From the NCBI GenBank assembly GCA_016650175.1, contig JAENWG010000001.1, positions 23,996 through 87,995 of the forward strand: a stretch of 64,000 nucleotides of DNA. Reading direction: 5' to 3'. The first letter of the stretch is position 1. Each line of letters opens with the position of its first letter. The position numbers and the translations under genes were made by a program. The DNA comes from Peptostreptococcaceae bacterium (GTDB taxonomy: Bacteria > Bacillota > Clostridia > Peptostreptococcales > Anaerovoracaceae). Below are positions 42,947-51,346 of this stretch, piece by piece. The notes beneath the pieces were generated by a model, which was not told where the DNA came from, made no database searches, and worked only from the letters and a program-made list of their open reading frames with translations.

Positions 42947-43834
42947 TTATATAATATCTTTTTGAATTTCATTTTTCTTCTTAAAAAACATAAATATTCC
43001 CATGGATATAACAATAAGGTATCCAGTTACACTATACTTGTCTGGTACTTGATCAAAGACAATAAATCCTAGCACAGCTGCAAATAAAACTTGCGTATAC
43101 ATATACACTGATATTTCTTTCGCTGGAGCATGATAATAAGCATTTGTTACAAAGAATTGCCCAAAGCTAGCAAACACTCCTGCTATAAGAAGGATTATCA
43201 GTTGATTTACTGTCATATGCGAATAACCAAATATCATGAATGGTAATATAGCTATGCATGAAAATCCCGAAAAGAAGGCTACAACAAAATTAGCCGGGAC
43301 TTTATGTGCGCCTAATTTTCTTAGCCACGCATAAGCAGCGCCTGCTAGTATACCTCCGCAAAGTCCAATTAATGAATCTCCAAAATCAGATATTTGAAAT
43401 GATGGTTTAATAACAAACATGCAACCTATAAAAGCTACTACTATAGCTACAATCTGATAAGGTTTAATCTTCTCTTTAAGTAGAAAATAACTTATTAAAA
43501 TTGCAAAGAACGGATTTGTATTAGTAAGCATATTTGCATCAGCAAGTATTAGATGATCCACTGCATAGAAATTACATAATACAGCAGTCAGTCCAAAGAC
43601 AGATCTTAGAATTAAATCTCTAACAGCTTTTTTACTAAGTTCAATCTTTTCCCCATTATTCCTAAGTAAAATAATGGCAAATATAAATGCCACTATATTT
43701 CTAAAGAAAGCTTTTTGCACAGTAGGAAGGTCCCCCGAGAATTTAATCATAACAAACATCATGGCAAACGACACAGCGGCTGCCAGCATAAATATTATCC
43801 CTTTATTTTTTTCGTTATTCACTAATAGCACCAT
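42947..43834 (-). CDS. EamA/DMT-family permease
   Basis: About 295 residues with ten membrane helices in two EamA repeats (FRNIVAFIFAIILLRNNGEK; LLKEKIKPYQIVAIVVAFIG; ILFAAVLGFIVFDQVP-like in the second half). DMT permeases export or import amino acids and other metabolites. The start is unsure (ATG 43834 or GTG 43822); both overlap or touch the upstream DUF3267 gene, so the two are coupled. Confidence 0.87.
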   Translation of the reverse strand: MVLLVNNEKNKGIIFMLAAAVSFAMMFVMIKFSGDLPTVQKAFFRNIVAFIFAIILLRNNGEKIELSKKAVRDLILRSVFGLTAVLCNFYAVDHLILADANMLTNTNPFFAILISYFLLKEKIKPYQIVAIVVAFIGCMFVIKPSFQISDFGDSLIGLCGGILAGAAYAWLRKLGAHKVPANFVVAFFSGFSCIAILPFMIFGYSHMTVNQLIILLIAGVFASFGQFFVTNAYYHAPAKEISVYMYTQVLFAAVLGFIVFDQVPDKYSVTGYLIVISMGIFMFFKKKNEIQKDII

Positions 43835-44390
43835 AAAAATCCATAGATGCACCTTTGTCCTTACATAGGATATCCTTTGGTAGCCTTAGCGTCACTATAG
43901 TTATGCAGTAATCGCCTATGGCTCCTGAAATATTCAGCATCTGAATTAAGTAAAATACCCAAAACAGTGGGCCACTTACATTCATGTATATTAAATGTAG
44001 CACTACTCCCCATATAACTACAGGTGCTAACGCAATTATTATATATTGTACTTTAGGCATATAATAATCAGTAGCTGTATAAAAAAGACCTTTACTAAAT
44101 CCAAAAGATGGTTTTTCCTTAGTAAATATTAATATAAACAGACCATGTACAAGTTCATGTAAGATTATATATAGGGCAGCTAATGCTGCTGTTAATATAC
44201 CCATTTTAATAAATGTACTAATATCAATCGAAAACGAAATTCCATTAGAGTAAGCAGGTATAATAAGCATTATTATGCAAATCAATACAGCTATTATATT
44301 AATTAATATAAACATTTTTTTATCATTAGCAAAATCCACTTTTTTTATTAAGTTATAATTGTTCGGTAGTACTTTTGTACTTTTATTCAT
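43815..44390 (-). CDS. DUF3267 membrane protein with HExxH
   Basis: 191 residues, about four to five membrane helices. The HELVH motif in YIILHELVHGLFI and a later PVVIWGVV segment match DUF3267, a family of membrane zincin-like proteins resembling site-2 proteases. The protease role is inferred. The gene lies 85 bp from the tRNA-Glu gene and overlaps the permease gene. Confidence 0.82.
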   Translation of the reverse strand: MNKSTKVLPNNYNLIKKVDFANDKKMFILINIIAVLICIIMLIIPAYSNGISFSIDISTFIKMGILTAALAALYIILHELVHGLFILIFTKEKPSFGFSKGLFYTATDYYMPKVQYIIIALAPVVIWGVVLHLIYMNVSGPLFWVFYLIQMLNISGAIGDYCITIVTLRLPKDILCKDKGASMDFYGAISE

Positions 44391-44474
44391 ATGATCCCCT
44401 CATCAAATTTTGTCTAGACAAATTCTAGTATGTAGTGTATAATAATTCTCAGCTCAATACAAGTACATAATTGT

Positions 44475-44549
44475 GTCGCCTTGGTCAAGGGGTTAAGACG
44501 CAGCCCTCTCAAGGCTGAGTCAGGGGTTCAATTCCCCTAGGCGGTACCA
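44475..44549 (+). tRNA. tRNA-Glu (CTC)
   Basis: Cloverleaf: acceptor GTCGCCT/AGGCGGT (two wobble pairs at the end), D-arm TGGTCAAGGGGTTAAGA, anticodon arm CAGCC-CTCTCAA-GGCTG with anticodon CTC, T-arm AGGGGTTCAATTCCCCT, encoded CCA. The 3' 49 bases recur at 60600, so this is the insertion site of the island to the right. Confidence 0.9.
44501..44549 (+). repeat. attL-like 49-bp direct repeat (tRNA-Glu 3' part)
   Basis: From the anticodon stem to CCA, identical to 60600-60648. Integration at a tRNA 3' end that keeps the gene whole is the classic pattern for tyrosine integrases; the 16.1 kb between is the island. Confidence 0.85.
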
Positions 44550-44555
44550 TACATA

Positions 44556-44590
44556 AAAACCCTTAGAAACGTTGATTTCTAAGGGTTTTT
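44556..44590 (+). terminator. terminator after tRNA-Glu
   Basis: AAAACCCTTAGAAA and TTTCTAAGGGTTTT form a perfect long stem followed by a T run; it works in both directions, ending the tRNA transcript and the integrase remnant from the other side. Confidence 0.8.
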
Positions 44591-44629
44591 TCTTTGTTTA
44601 AATTCCCTAGGTTGATGCTCTATATTCTT

Positions 44630-44710
44630 GTTATTATTCCCTTTTATGCCCATTTACTCCCAAAAGTGTTGTACCAAGTGTTGTACCAAATGTATCTTAT
44701 TAGCGCTACC
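44630..44710 (-). pseudogene. tyrosine integrase C-terminal tail remnant 1
   Basis: Minus-strand frame reading GTTLGTTLLGVNGHKRE then stop, the tail typical of clostridial phage/ICE integrases. Only the tail is recognisable. It faces the tRNA, as integrase genes do in attL/attR layouts. Similar tails lie at 46535 and 55912. Confidence 0.65.
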
Positions 44711-44839
44711 AACAATGTTTCTTCTATTAGATAGGTACATAATATTGATGATTTGTTTGAAAATACGATTATTTTTACTATATAAAAAAACAACCGACGC
44801 AAATAAAATAATCCTCCTTTAGTAGATTTTGGTTGTTTA

Positions 44840-44960
44840 CCTTGTCTACTTAAGGAGGATCATATCAATCTCAGTTGCTTCTCTTCTATAAACTAATCTT
44901 TAGAACTGTTATATTATGCTATTTTTGAGTTTATCGGCTAGTGCAAAACACATTTTATAA
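44840..44960 (-). repeat. element-end repeat R1
   Basis: A stretch resembling 46722-46850 and 56392-56530: ATCTCAG-TTGCTTCT, TATAAACTAATC and TTTATCGGCTAGTGCA. On the minus strand these look like a gene 3' end (FALADKLKN) followed by a hairpin that is damaged in this copy. The rest of 44711-45157 holds no gene I can support. Confidence 0.6.
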
Positions 44961-45157
44961 TATGTCATTAATTGTGCTAGTTATTTTTTAGTGTTATAAT
45001 GCAACTTAAAGACAATTCTACTTTTAAATTGAAAACTGTAGATTTAAAAGATTTTTAAAACAAACACAAATTTTATTGTATATATGTATTTTCTATCTCA
45101 TATAAGCAACCTTTAAACAATCTCAATACAATTTTAGTAATAAGGAGTGATAATCAT

Positions 45158-45808
45158 ATGAACTATTTAAAGCTTTTCTGGGAAGCAGAAATACAAATTA
45201 TACCTATACTAGTTATGTTCACTATTTATATATTCCCTAATAAGTTTATGAAGCATAAAGATTTACACTATGCCCCAATATACTTTTATCTTCCCCCATT
45301 TTCTAATTTAAATAATTTAATTGCTAGGTACGATGAAATCGAGCATTCTAATGATTATTCAAAAGATGAGAACGCCAAAGATAAAGTAATAAAAAAAATT
45401 AAAAAGGCATCTAAGTTTTCACTTCTATTTGAAGGCTTTTTTTGGCCTATAGTGTTTGGTTTTATCTCCGGATTGATAATTTCTAATAAAATACTAACAC
45501 CACTTATACTCATTATATTATTACTAAGATTATATCAATTCGCAAAATCAACTTTCGATTTTCGTAAAGAAAACTACGATGATAATAAGTCATGGTTAAA
45601 ACTGATGTTTATTTACATAATTTTTACATACGTTTCTCTAAATTTTATATATATAGGATATGATTGTATGAAAAACTTCCTTCTTACAAAAGACTTTTGT
45701 TTTATAATCAGCACTATTAATCACAATATAATAATAAATTTATTTTTTTTACCAATACTATCGTTTTTGATGTGGGACTTTATTAAGTCAACTCTAATAA
45801 GAAAGTAG
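45158..45808 (+). CDS. five-TM membrane protein, unknown family
   Basis: 216 residues. Helices at about 12-28, 90-109, 112-128, 147-168 and 190-207, with a charged cytoplasmic stretch of about 50 residues (RYDEIEHSNDYSKDENAKD). AAGGAG lies ahead of the ATG. The next gene starts 6 bp after the stop, so the two form a module. It is island cargo next to tRNA-Glu. No recognised family; small membrane-plus-effector pairs at tRNA sites are often defence or toxin modules, but nothing here proves that. Confidence 0.65.
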   Translation: MNYLKLFWEAEIQIIPILVMFTIYIFPNKFMKHKDLHYAPIYFYLPPFSNLNNLIARYDEIEHSNDYSKDENAKDKVIKKIKKASKFSLLFEGFFWPIVFGFISGLIISNKILTPLILIILLLRLYQFAKSTFDFRKENYDDNKSWLKLMFIYIIFTYVSLNFIYIGYDCMKNFLLTKDFCFIISTINHNIIINLFFLPILSFLMWDFIKSTLIRK

Positions 45809-45814
45809 AAAGCT

Positions 45815-46288
45815 ATGATGATTTGTCAAACATTCCAAGTGCATATAGAAAAGATGAATACAAAAATAATGATGTTGATTAAAAGTGGTAAATATGATAC
45901 AAATATTATTACTTTTTTAGTGTTAGAATCATATTTTAGGCCACTAAAACACAGAGCATTAGAATACATATACTGGTGTATTACCGGAAACCAAAACATT
46001 TCTTTAGGATTATCTCAAATAAAAGTCAAAAATAATTCTTTAATTGATAATAAAAGCTTAATCTCAAGAATAAAAAACATTATTCATTTAGAAGGTTATG
46101 GCTATAATTATATTTGTATCAACTTATATATAAACGCCAATTGTAAACAGTATAAAGATGATTCGGATTTATGCAAATGTTATAATGGAGAATATGTAAG
46201 CATGTCTTATATAAAATACTTTAGTTATGCTAAGAAACAAATAGAAATTATAAAAGGTACCTTAAATAAAACTAGTGTATTAACTTAG
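45815..46288 (+). CDS. small protein with lysozyme/transglycosylase-like motif, unknown
   Basis: 157 residues. FLVLESYFRP (Glu38) followed after 25 residues by ISLGLSQIKV resembles the catalytic E-S-x-F-x-P and G-L-x-Q-I pattern of lytic transglycosylases, or the matching E and S-T-x-x-Q-Q motif of peptidoglycan glycosyltransferases. There is no signal peptide, and the later part is Cys-containing and unassigned. It lies 6 bp behind the membrane protein gene. Function not established. Confidence 0.55.
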   Translation: MMICQTFQVHIEKMNTKIMMLIKSGKYDTNIITFLVLESYFRPLKHRALEYIYWCITGNQNISLGLSQIKVKNNSLIDNKSLISRIKNIIHLEGYGYNYICINLYINANCKQYKDDSDLCKCYNGEYVSMSYIKYFSYAKKQIEIIKGTLNKTSVLT

Positions 46289-46324
46289 ATAAAATCAAGT
46301 TAATAGAATAATAAAACAGTTATA

Positions 46325-46395
46325 CCTATTCATTACGAGCGAAGGGATGGTTGCCTATTTTTCAGCGGTTTGACGATAGGGTGCAACCTCAGTTT
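46325..46395. other. decayed element sequence shared with 56.2-56.3 kb
   Basis: TTTCAGCGGTTTGACGATAG and GTGCAACCT here match TTTCAATGGTTTGATGACGG and ATGCAACACCT at 56261-56294, with a weaker third match near 47089. They look like pieces of one lost element gene on the minus strand. Confidence 0.45.
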
Positions 46396-46432
46396 TACCA
46401 TACTATAAAAATATCAAATAAATCATCACACT

Positions 46433-46475
46433 ACGAATGCGGAGGTTTAGGGTTCAAGTCCCTATAGGTGCACCA
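46433..46475 (+). repeat. tRNA-Arg(ACG)-like 3' fragment, attL-like
   Basis: Reads CTACGAA (anticodon-loop-like, anticodon ACG), then GGAGGTTTAGGGTTCAAGTC, CCTATAGGTGCACCA: variable loop, T-arm, acceptor 3' strand and CCA. No 5' half is present, so it is not a tRNA gene. Positions 46440-46475 recur exactly at 55806-55841. Confidence 0.75.
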
Positions 46476-46480
46476 ATAGA

Positions 46481-46515
46481 AAAGCCTTGAATTCCCAGTG
46501 TTTTCAGGGCTTTTT
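46481..46515 (+). terminator. terminator after tRNA-Arg fragment
   Basis: AAAGCCTTGAA and TTCAGGGCTTT (one G-U pair) followed by TTTTT. The same hairpin type follows the fragment at 55.8 kb, so it came with the tRNA end. Confidence 0.75.
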
Positions 46516-46534
46516 CTATATTCTAAATTGCATT

Positions 46535-46612
46535 TTATCGTTTATATTTTTCTGTTAATTCTTCCCTTTTATCCCCATTTGTCCCCGTAAGTGTTGTACC
46601 AGGTGTTGTACC
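46535..46612 (-). pseudogene. tyrosine integrase C-terminal tail remnant 2
   Basis: Minus frame GTTPGTTLTGTNGDKREELT to a stop at 46535-46537. Same tail family as remnants at 44.6 and 55.9 kb. The body of the integrase is missing; 46613-47227 is decayed sequence with no gene I can support. Confidence 0.65.
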
Positions 46613-46721
46613 TACTGCTAAATTAAAATAAATTTTTAAACCCTTTCTTCTATTATATGTCCTGCTATATGCCCTGTATATGTCCTGCTATATGCCCTGC
46701 ATTCTAGCCTCTTTCGTTAAG

Positions 46722-46850
46722 CAATAAAAGAAGTAGCTAAAGTATATCTCAGCTACTTCTCTTTTATAAACTAATCTTCAACTTTTGGACAGTTATTATA
46801 TAATCTTTTGGTTTATCGGCTAGCACTAAACATGCCTTTTTTTACATATT
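46722..46850 (-). repeat. element-end repeat R2 with terminator hairpin
   Basis: Minus strand: a frame end (ADKPKDYIITVQKLKISL, stop), then AGAAGTAGCT...AGCTACTTCT, a perfect 10-bp stem followed by TTTTATTGC. Same module as R1 (44840) and R3 (56392). Confidence 0.65.
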
Positions 46851-47227
46851 AATTTTACTTTTATGTTTTCAACTTTTTTAATAATAAGGTGCAACATTAG
46901 GGTACTTTTTAACACTAAAATCCCCAACAATTATATATAAATTCTCTTTATTGCAGTTTATTTTTGTATTAATTTTTATTTGTTTTGAAATTTTTATTTA
47001 AGCCATCTACTTATCACAGATAACTACGAAACAAAGTACTCATGCATACCTGTACCCTATTTGAACCGGTCCTGGTAATATTTTAATTTCAATGGTTTGT
47101 CCTATAAGGTTTAAGCTAACGAGTCCATATCCAATAGTATTGTTTTTATGCAAACCTCATTTACCCCGTACCAATAAAATGATAATCACGCTAATAACTT
47201 GGACTAATTTAAAAAGCCATTCTCTTT

Positions 47228-48379
47228 TTATAGTTTTGAGTCAAGCATTGAACGTTCATTAAGAAGTTCGTCGATATATTCGTCAATACGTCTTAAGCCT
47301 TCTTCAAGATTCTCACCATTCGCTAAACTCATTCTAAACGTATGTGGCATATAAAAACAATCACCATGGCAAACTAGAACTCCTTTTCTATTTAATAATT
47401 CATTGCAAAATTTTTCTGCATTTATGTCTAGTTTATAACTAATCAAATATGTTGTTCCATAACTTTCTGCATATTGTTTTAAATTTTTATGCCCATTTAA
47501 CCAGTCATCTATAATTAATTTATTTTGACTTACAATTTTTCTGCTTCTGGAAATAATTTTTTCCGAATGTTCCAAAGCAATAGCAAAAATCCATTCATCG
47601 AATACCCCACCACAAATAGAATCATATGATCTATAATTGAAAATAGTTTGTCTCATTTCTTCATCACGACATACAATCCAACCTACACGAGTTCCTGCCA
47701 TCGAATAGATTTTTGATGAAGAACATGTTACAATTACCTTGTCATAAATATCAGCAAAAGAAGGCATATATTCGTTTTTTAAACCTCTATACATTTCATC
47801 ACAAACTATCCAAGCCCCTACGCTATCAGCAATTTTAACGAGTTCCTTCATTTCTTCTAACTCTAGAATTGAACCTGTCGGATTGTTCGGATTCGTAAAC
47901 ATTATAGCTTTTGTATTATTGTCAACAGCATTGCTTACTTCATATAGATCTAGCTTGTATCCTGCTTCCGCTTTAAGCTTAATCTCTCTAACTTCAACAC
48001 CTAATGACTTGGGAAGTGAATTAAACTGTTGATAATTTGGCATAATCGAAATTATGTTGTCTGTCGGTTCTAACAATGAAAAAATCACTGTATTATTCGC
48101 CCCTGTACCTCCATGAACCAAGATTACTTCGTCTGGATTAACATCTTTGTATAATTTGGATATTGCATTTTTAGTTCTTGGGGTTCCCTCAAATCTTGGG
48201 TATCCCAAATCCATTTTCTTTAATTCTTCAATGAAATCATCCAGGCTTTCACCCGTTAATTCAAATAATTCTTCTACAGTTATTGGTGAAACACAACTCC
48301 CACCTAAGTAAATTTCATTTTTCTTGCTACCGCAAGCTGGATTTAACCAGTTTTCTAATATAAATTCTTCTATTTTCAT
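47228..48379 (-). CDS. PLP-dependent aminotransferase (capreomycidine-synthase-like)
   Basis: 383 residues of fold-type I: VHGGTGANNTVIFSLL, IMFTNPNNPTGSI, WIVCDEMYRGL and the PLP lysine in CSSSKIYSMAGTRVGW. Overall it resembles aminotransferases near VioD-type capreomycidine synthase and aspartate aminotransferase subgroups. It is the last gene of the ureohydrolase/TRAP operon. It could transaminate or cyclise an arginine- or ornithine-derived product; this is inference. Confidence 0.83.
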   Translation of the reverse strand: MKIEEFILENWLNPACGSKKNEIYLGGSCVSPITVEELFELTGESLDDFIEELKKMDLGYPRFEGTPRTKNAISKLYKDVNPDEVILVHGGTGANNTVIFSLLEPTDNIISIMPNYQQFNSLPKSLGVEVREIKLKAEAGYKLDLYEVSNAVDNNTKAIMFTNPNNPTGSILELEEMKELVKIADSVGAWIVCDEMYRGLKNEYMPSFADIYDKVIVTCSSSKIYSMAGTRVGWIVCRDEEMRQTIFNYRSYDSICGGVFDEWIFAIALEHSEKIISRSRKIVSQNKLIIDDWLNGHKNLKQYAESYGTTYLISYKLDINAEKFCNELLNRKGVLVCHGDCFYMPHTFRMSLANGENLEEGLRRIDEYIDELLNERSMLDSKL

Positions 48380-48409
48380 ATCATTCTTCCTTTTTATATT
48401 TATTTATAC

Positions 48410-49426
48410 TTAGACTTCTACTATGGTTCCAAATCCTTTTAATTTTGCTATATCTATTGCGCTTTTAGCTGTAACTAAATCCAGTATAGCTAAACCTGTA
48501 GCATCGAAAATCGTAATATCTTCCGATGTTTTTCTGCCTTCTATCTCACCAGATAGAACCTGACCTATTTCGCCTATGATATCTTCTTTTTTTACAATAC
48601 CCATCTTCATAGGTATTTCTAATTCTCCAACTTTTTCACACTGTGCTACGTCATCACAATACACTCTTGCACCGATAAATATTTCGGGTTCAATTTCTTC
48701 TTTACCAACCATATCAGCACCAATACAGCTGAGATGTGTTCCCGCCCGAATCCATTCTTTTTTTATTACAGGCTCTCTTGCTGGTGTAATAGTTATCACA
48801 ATATCACTTTCCCCCAATGTATCCTGAATATTATAAACAGGAATGAATTCCACACCGTTACTATCAATGTTAAAATCTTTTTTTAACTGTTCACCGCAGG
48901 ATGATGCAAAGATTTCTGCGTTTTTAACATCAAGAACATCTGCAATATATACTTTCTTAATTTTAGGTATCGCAATAAGCGTTGCAGCAATTTGAAATAT
49001 ACTTTGTTTGCCCGCTCCTAACATGAACAATGTTTCAGAATTAGCCCTGGCAAGTGCCCTCGCTCCTATTGCTCCTGCAGCTCCTGTTCTCATGCAAGTA
49101 ATGTGCGATGCGTCCATTATACCAAGAGGAAGTCCATTTCTTGAATCAAACACCATCAACATTCCTGTAAATATAGGAAGATTTTTTTCATTATTTAGCG
49201 GGAATTTATTCAACATCTTTAATCCATGAAGATTAATATGCCCGAAAACACCCCCTGATCTAATATCTGTCACGGCGTTCAAGTCTTCAAACTGGTGTTC
49301 AACCAATGGCCAACTTGCCGTCTCACCTTTGGTTTTTAATTTGTATGCAGCTTCAACACTCTCAATTGTATTAGACATCTCTAGAATATTTTTTAATTCT
49401 TTATTACTTAAAATAATTACGTCCAT
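48410..49426 (-). CDS. ornithine cyclodeaminase/mu-crystallin family protein
   Basis: 338 residues with the family's pattern: SWPLVEHQF, GLKMLNKFP, DASHITCMRTGAAGAIGARA, the dinucleotide loop FMLGAGKQSIFQIA, and SDIVITITPAREPVI. Members convert ornithine to proline or reduce cyclic imino acids and alanine-type ketoacids with NAD(P)H. AAAGGAG precedes the ATG. Placed between the LUD protein and aminotransferase genes. Confidence 0.9.
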   Translation of the reverse strand: MDVIILSNKELKNILEMSNTIESVEAAYKLKTKGETASWPLVEHQFEDLNAVTDIRSGGVFGHINLHGLKMLNKFPLNNEKNLPIFTGMLMVFDSRNGLPLGIMDASHITCMRTGAAGAIGARALARANSETLFMLGAGKQSIFQIAATLIAIPKIKKVYIADVLDVKNAEIFASSCGEQLKKDFNIDSNGVEFIPVYNIQDTLGESDIVITITPAREPVIKKEWIRAGTHLSCIGADMVGKEEIEPEIFIGARVYCDDVAQCEKVGELEIPMKMGIVKKEDIIGEIGQVLSGEIEGRKTSEDITIFDATGLAILDLVTAKSAIDIAKLKGFGTIVEV

Positions 49427-49444
49427 TTTATCTCCTTTGAAAAA

Positions 49445-50185
49445 TTAAAACCCAAGCTCTTCACCAACAATAACTATATGATAATCAGATTCGATTGGTC
49501 GTTTATGTAAGATTGTTGTAATATTACAAAATCTCTGTTCTGAAAGACAGTTTGTACATTTCCCTGTAGTAACGCTCGCACATATCTCTCCATATTTTAT
49601 CTTGTTCATAGGCGCTGCAATATTTGAAATTCTAGATCTAGCTTCTGTTTCATTCTGAACAATTTTATTTATGCCAACAACCATTATTATTCTGTCCGCT
49701 CCATAAAGACTTCCTGCGATTCTGTTTCCTACTCCATCAACATTTACAATCTCACCTTCCATTGTTATTGCATTGGCGCTCAACACAAAAACATCACTTG
49801 TGAGGTAATCTGCCAATATTTCTCTTGCCTGTTCTCGCGTAGGCGCCTTTACATAACTATATTCATCACTGTTGTAACTATGCAAATTTAGAGCTGCAGT
49901 GTTAGGAATAAGGCGACACCCCCTTTTCTTCAAGTCATGTTCCATATTAAGTTGGTAGAAGCTATGAGAATCTCCTACACCAATAATACTATCGTTTGGA
50001 ATAAGACTATGAATTAATTCGGCAGCTTTTGCCTTCGTATCAGTATAGTATGCCTCAAAATGATTTTTTTTAAAACTTTTAACCAAAGCTTCACCTTTAT
50101 AAAGGTAAAATTCTTTTTTGATTTTTTCCGTATCACGTTGAACTGTAGAAATTGATACATCAACTTCCTGCCTTAGTTTTCTCAT
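49445..50185 (-). CDS. LUD-domain (LutC/YkgG-like) protein
   Basis: 246 residues. LUD core: IPNDSIIGVGDSHSFYQL, SDVFVLSANAITMEGEIVNV, DRIIMVVGINKIV; C-terminal cysteines CTNC and RFC are typical of this subgroup. The N-terminal VSISTVQRDTEKIKKEF looks like a helix-turn-helix piece but is too short to call. AAGGGTGG sets the start at 50185. LUD proteins serve lactate oxidation; in clostridia many are in amino-acid operons with unknown roles. Confidence 0.83.
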   Translation of the reverse strand: MRKLRQEVDVSISTVQRDTEKIKKEFYLYKGEALVKSFKKNHFEAYYTDTKAKAAELIHSLIPNDSIIGVGDSHSFYQLNMEHDLKKRGCRLIPNTAALNLHSYNSDEYSYVKAPTREQAREILADYLTSDVFVLSANAITMEGEIVNVDGVGNRIAGSLYGADRIIMVVGINKIVQNETEARSRISNIAAPMNKIKYGEICASVTTGKCTNCLSEQRFCNITTILHKRPIESDYHIVIVGEELGF

Positions 50186-50259
50186 CCCATGCCACCCTTT
50201 CATAAAATTAAATTACCTTTCTTCAAAATCAAAGAAAGGTAACCTAAAAGTTTATTTGT

Positions 50260-51303
50260 TTATTTGGTAAATTGTTTTACGTCTGCAAGTAAAAGCTCTA
50301 GAATTCTCTCCGCTTCATCTCCACCAAATTCGCCTATTTCCGCTCTAACCGGCAAGCTTGCATCTATAAATTCTTGTCTTTGAGCATCTGTTAACTCTAT
50401 GATTTCTAACTCTGGTTTATTAGTATTAATCATCTCCAATTTTGAAATCATTAACTCCTGGAGTGTCTCTTCAGCAAACTCTCTCATCTCAGGTTTTATT
50501 TCTTCAATGAGTGCCTTGTCTTCATCAGATAATCCATTATAAAAATCTGAATTCATGGACATGAATGAAGCCATTTGTGAATGATTTGACATAGTAATAT
50601 AGTCAATTACTTCATAAAATTTCATTTCTTCCATAGCATTTATTGGCTGTTCTGTACCTTCAATTGTTTTAAGCTGTAATCCTGAGTAAGTTTCTGTAAA
50701 TGCCATTGGAACAGGTGAAGCTCCAAAGGCTTCATAATTTGCTGCAATTATTGGGGATGCCATTATTCTCATTTTGAAGCCATCAAAGTCATCTAAAGTT
50801 CGAATAGATTTACTTGAACCCCATTGCATGTTACCTAAAGAAAACCAATCATATGTTATCATATTCTGAGTTTCAAACATTTCATCAAGGGCTGCTGTAG
50901 CACCACCTTCAGATAACACCTTTGCATTTACTGCATCATCATCAGAAAAAACAAAGTTTAATGATAAAGCTTGCACTGCTGGGAACATATCTCCAACATC
51001 TCCGGATGCAAAAATACCAAATTGAATTCCACCATTCATTAACATCTCAACTTGAGATCCTGTATCACCAAGCGTGCCGACTGGATAAACATCCACTTGG
51101 ATACGCCCTTCAGACTTTTCTTCAACTAAGTCAGCGAAGTGATTTGCGTAAAGATCATACATAGTGTCTGTTGTTTCAGAGTGTGCAATCTTCCATGTTT
51201 CAACTTCACCTTCCGCATTCTCTGACTCATTATTCCCACATCCCGTAAACACTAACGCCATTACCAATAAACACATCCCTAATACTAAATATTTCTTTTT
51301 CAT
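50260..51303 (-). CDS. TRAP transporter substrate-binding lipoprotein (DctP-type)
   Basis: 347 residues. Lipoprotein signal MKKKYLVLGMCLLVMALVF-TGCGN, then the DctP fold: WKIAHSETTDTMYDLYANHF, IQVDVYPVGTLGDTGSQVEM, DDFDGFKMRIMASPI and EGTEQPINAME. It captures a carboxylate-bearing ligand for the TRAP permease; the Arg of FKMRIM would bind the carboxyl group. AAGGAAGG sets the start at 51303. Confidence 0.92.
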   Translation of the reverse strand: MKKKYLVLGMCLLVMALVFTGCGNNESENAEGEVETWKIAHSETTDTMYDLYANHFADLVEEKSEGRIQVDVYPVGTLGDTGSQVEMLMNGGIQFGIFASGDVGDMFPAVQALSLNFVFSDDDAVNAKVLSEGGATAALDEMFETQNMITYDWFSLGNMQWGSSKSIRTLDDFDGFKMRIMASPIIAANYEAFGASPVPMAFTETYSGLQLKTIEGTEQPINAMEEMKFYEVIDYITMSNHSQMASFMSMNSDFYNGLSDEDKALIEEIKPEMREFAEETLQELMISKLEMINTNKPELEIIELTDAQRQEFIDASLPVRAEIGEFGGDEAERILELLLADVKQFTK

Positions 51304-51346
51304 AATAACTAACCTTCCTTTCATAAATAACTTATCGTAGTAATAA

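Noticed and set aside
46433..46475. tRNA-Arg gene
   Set aside because: No 5' half lies upstream; only the 3' part is present, as at 55806.
49445..50185. DeoR-type regulator
   Set aside because: A short helix-turn-helix-like stretch at the N-terminus (SISTVQRD) is not enough; the main body is a LUD domain with enzyme-like cysteines.
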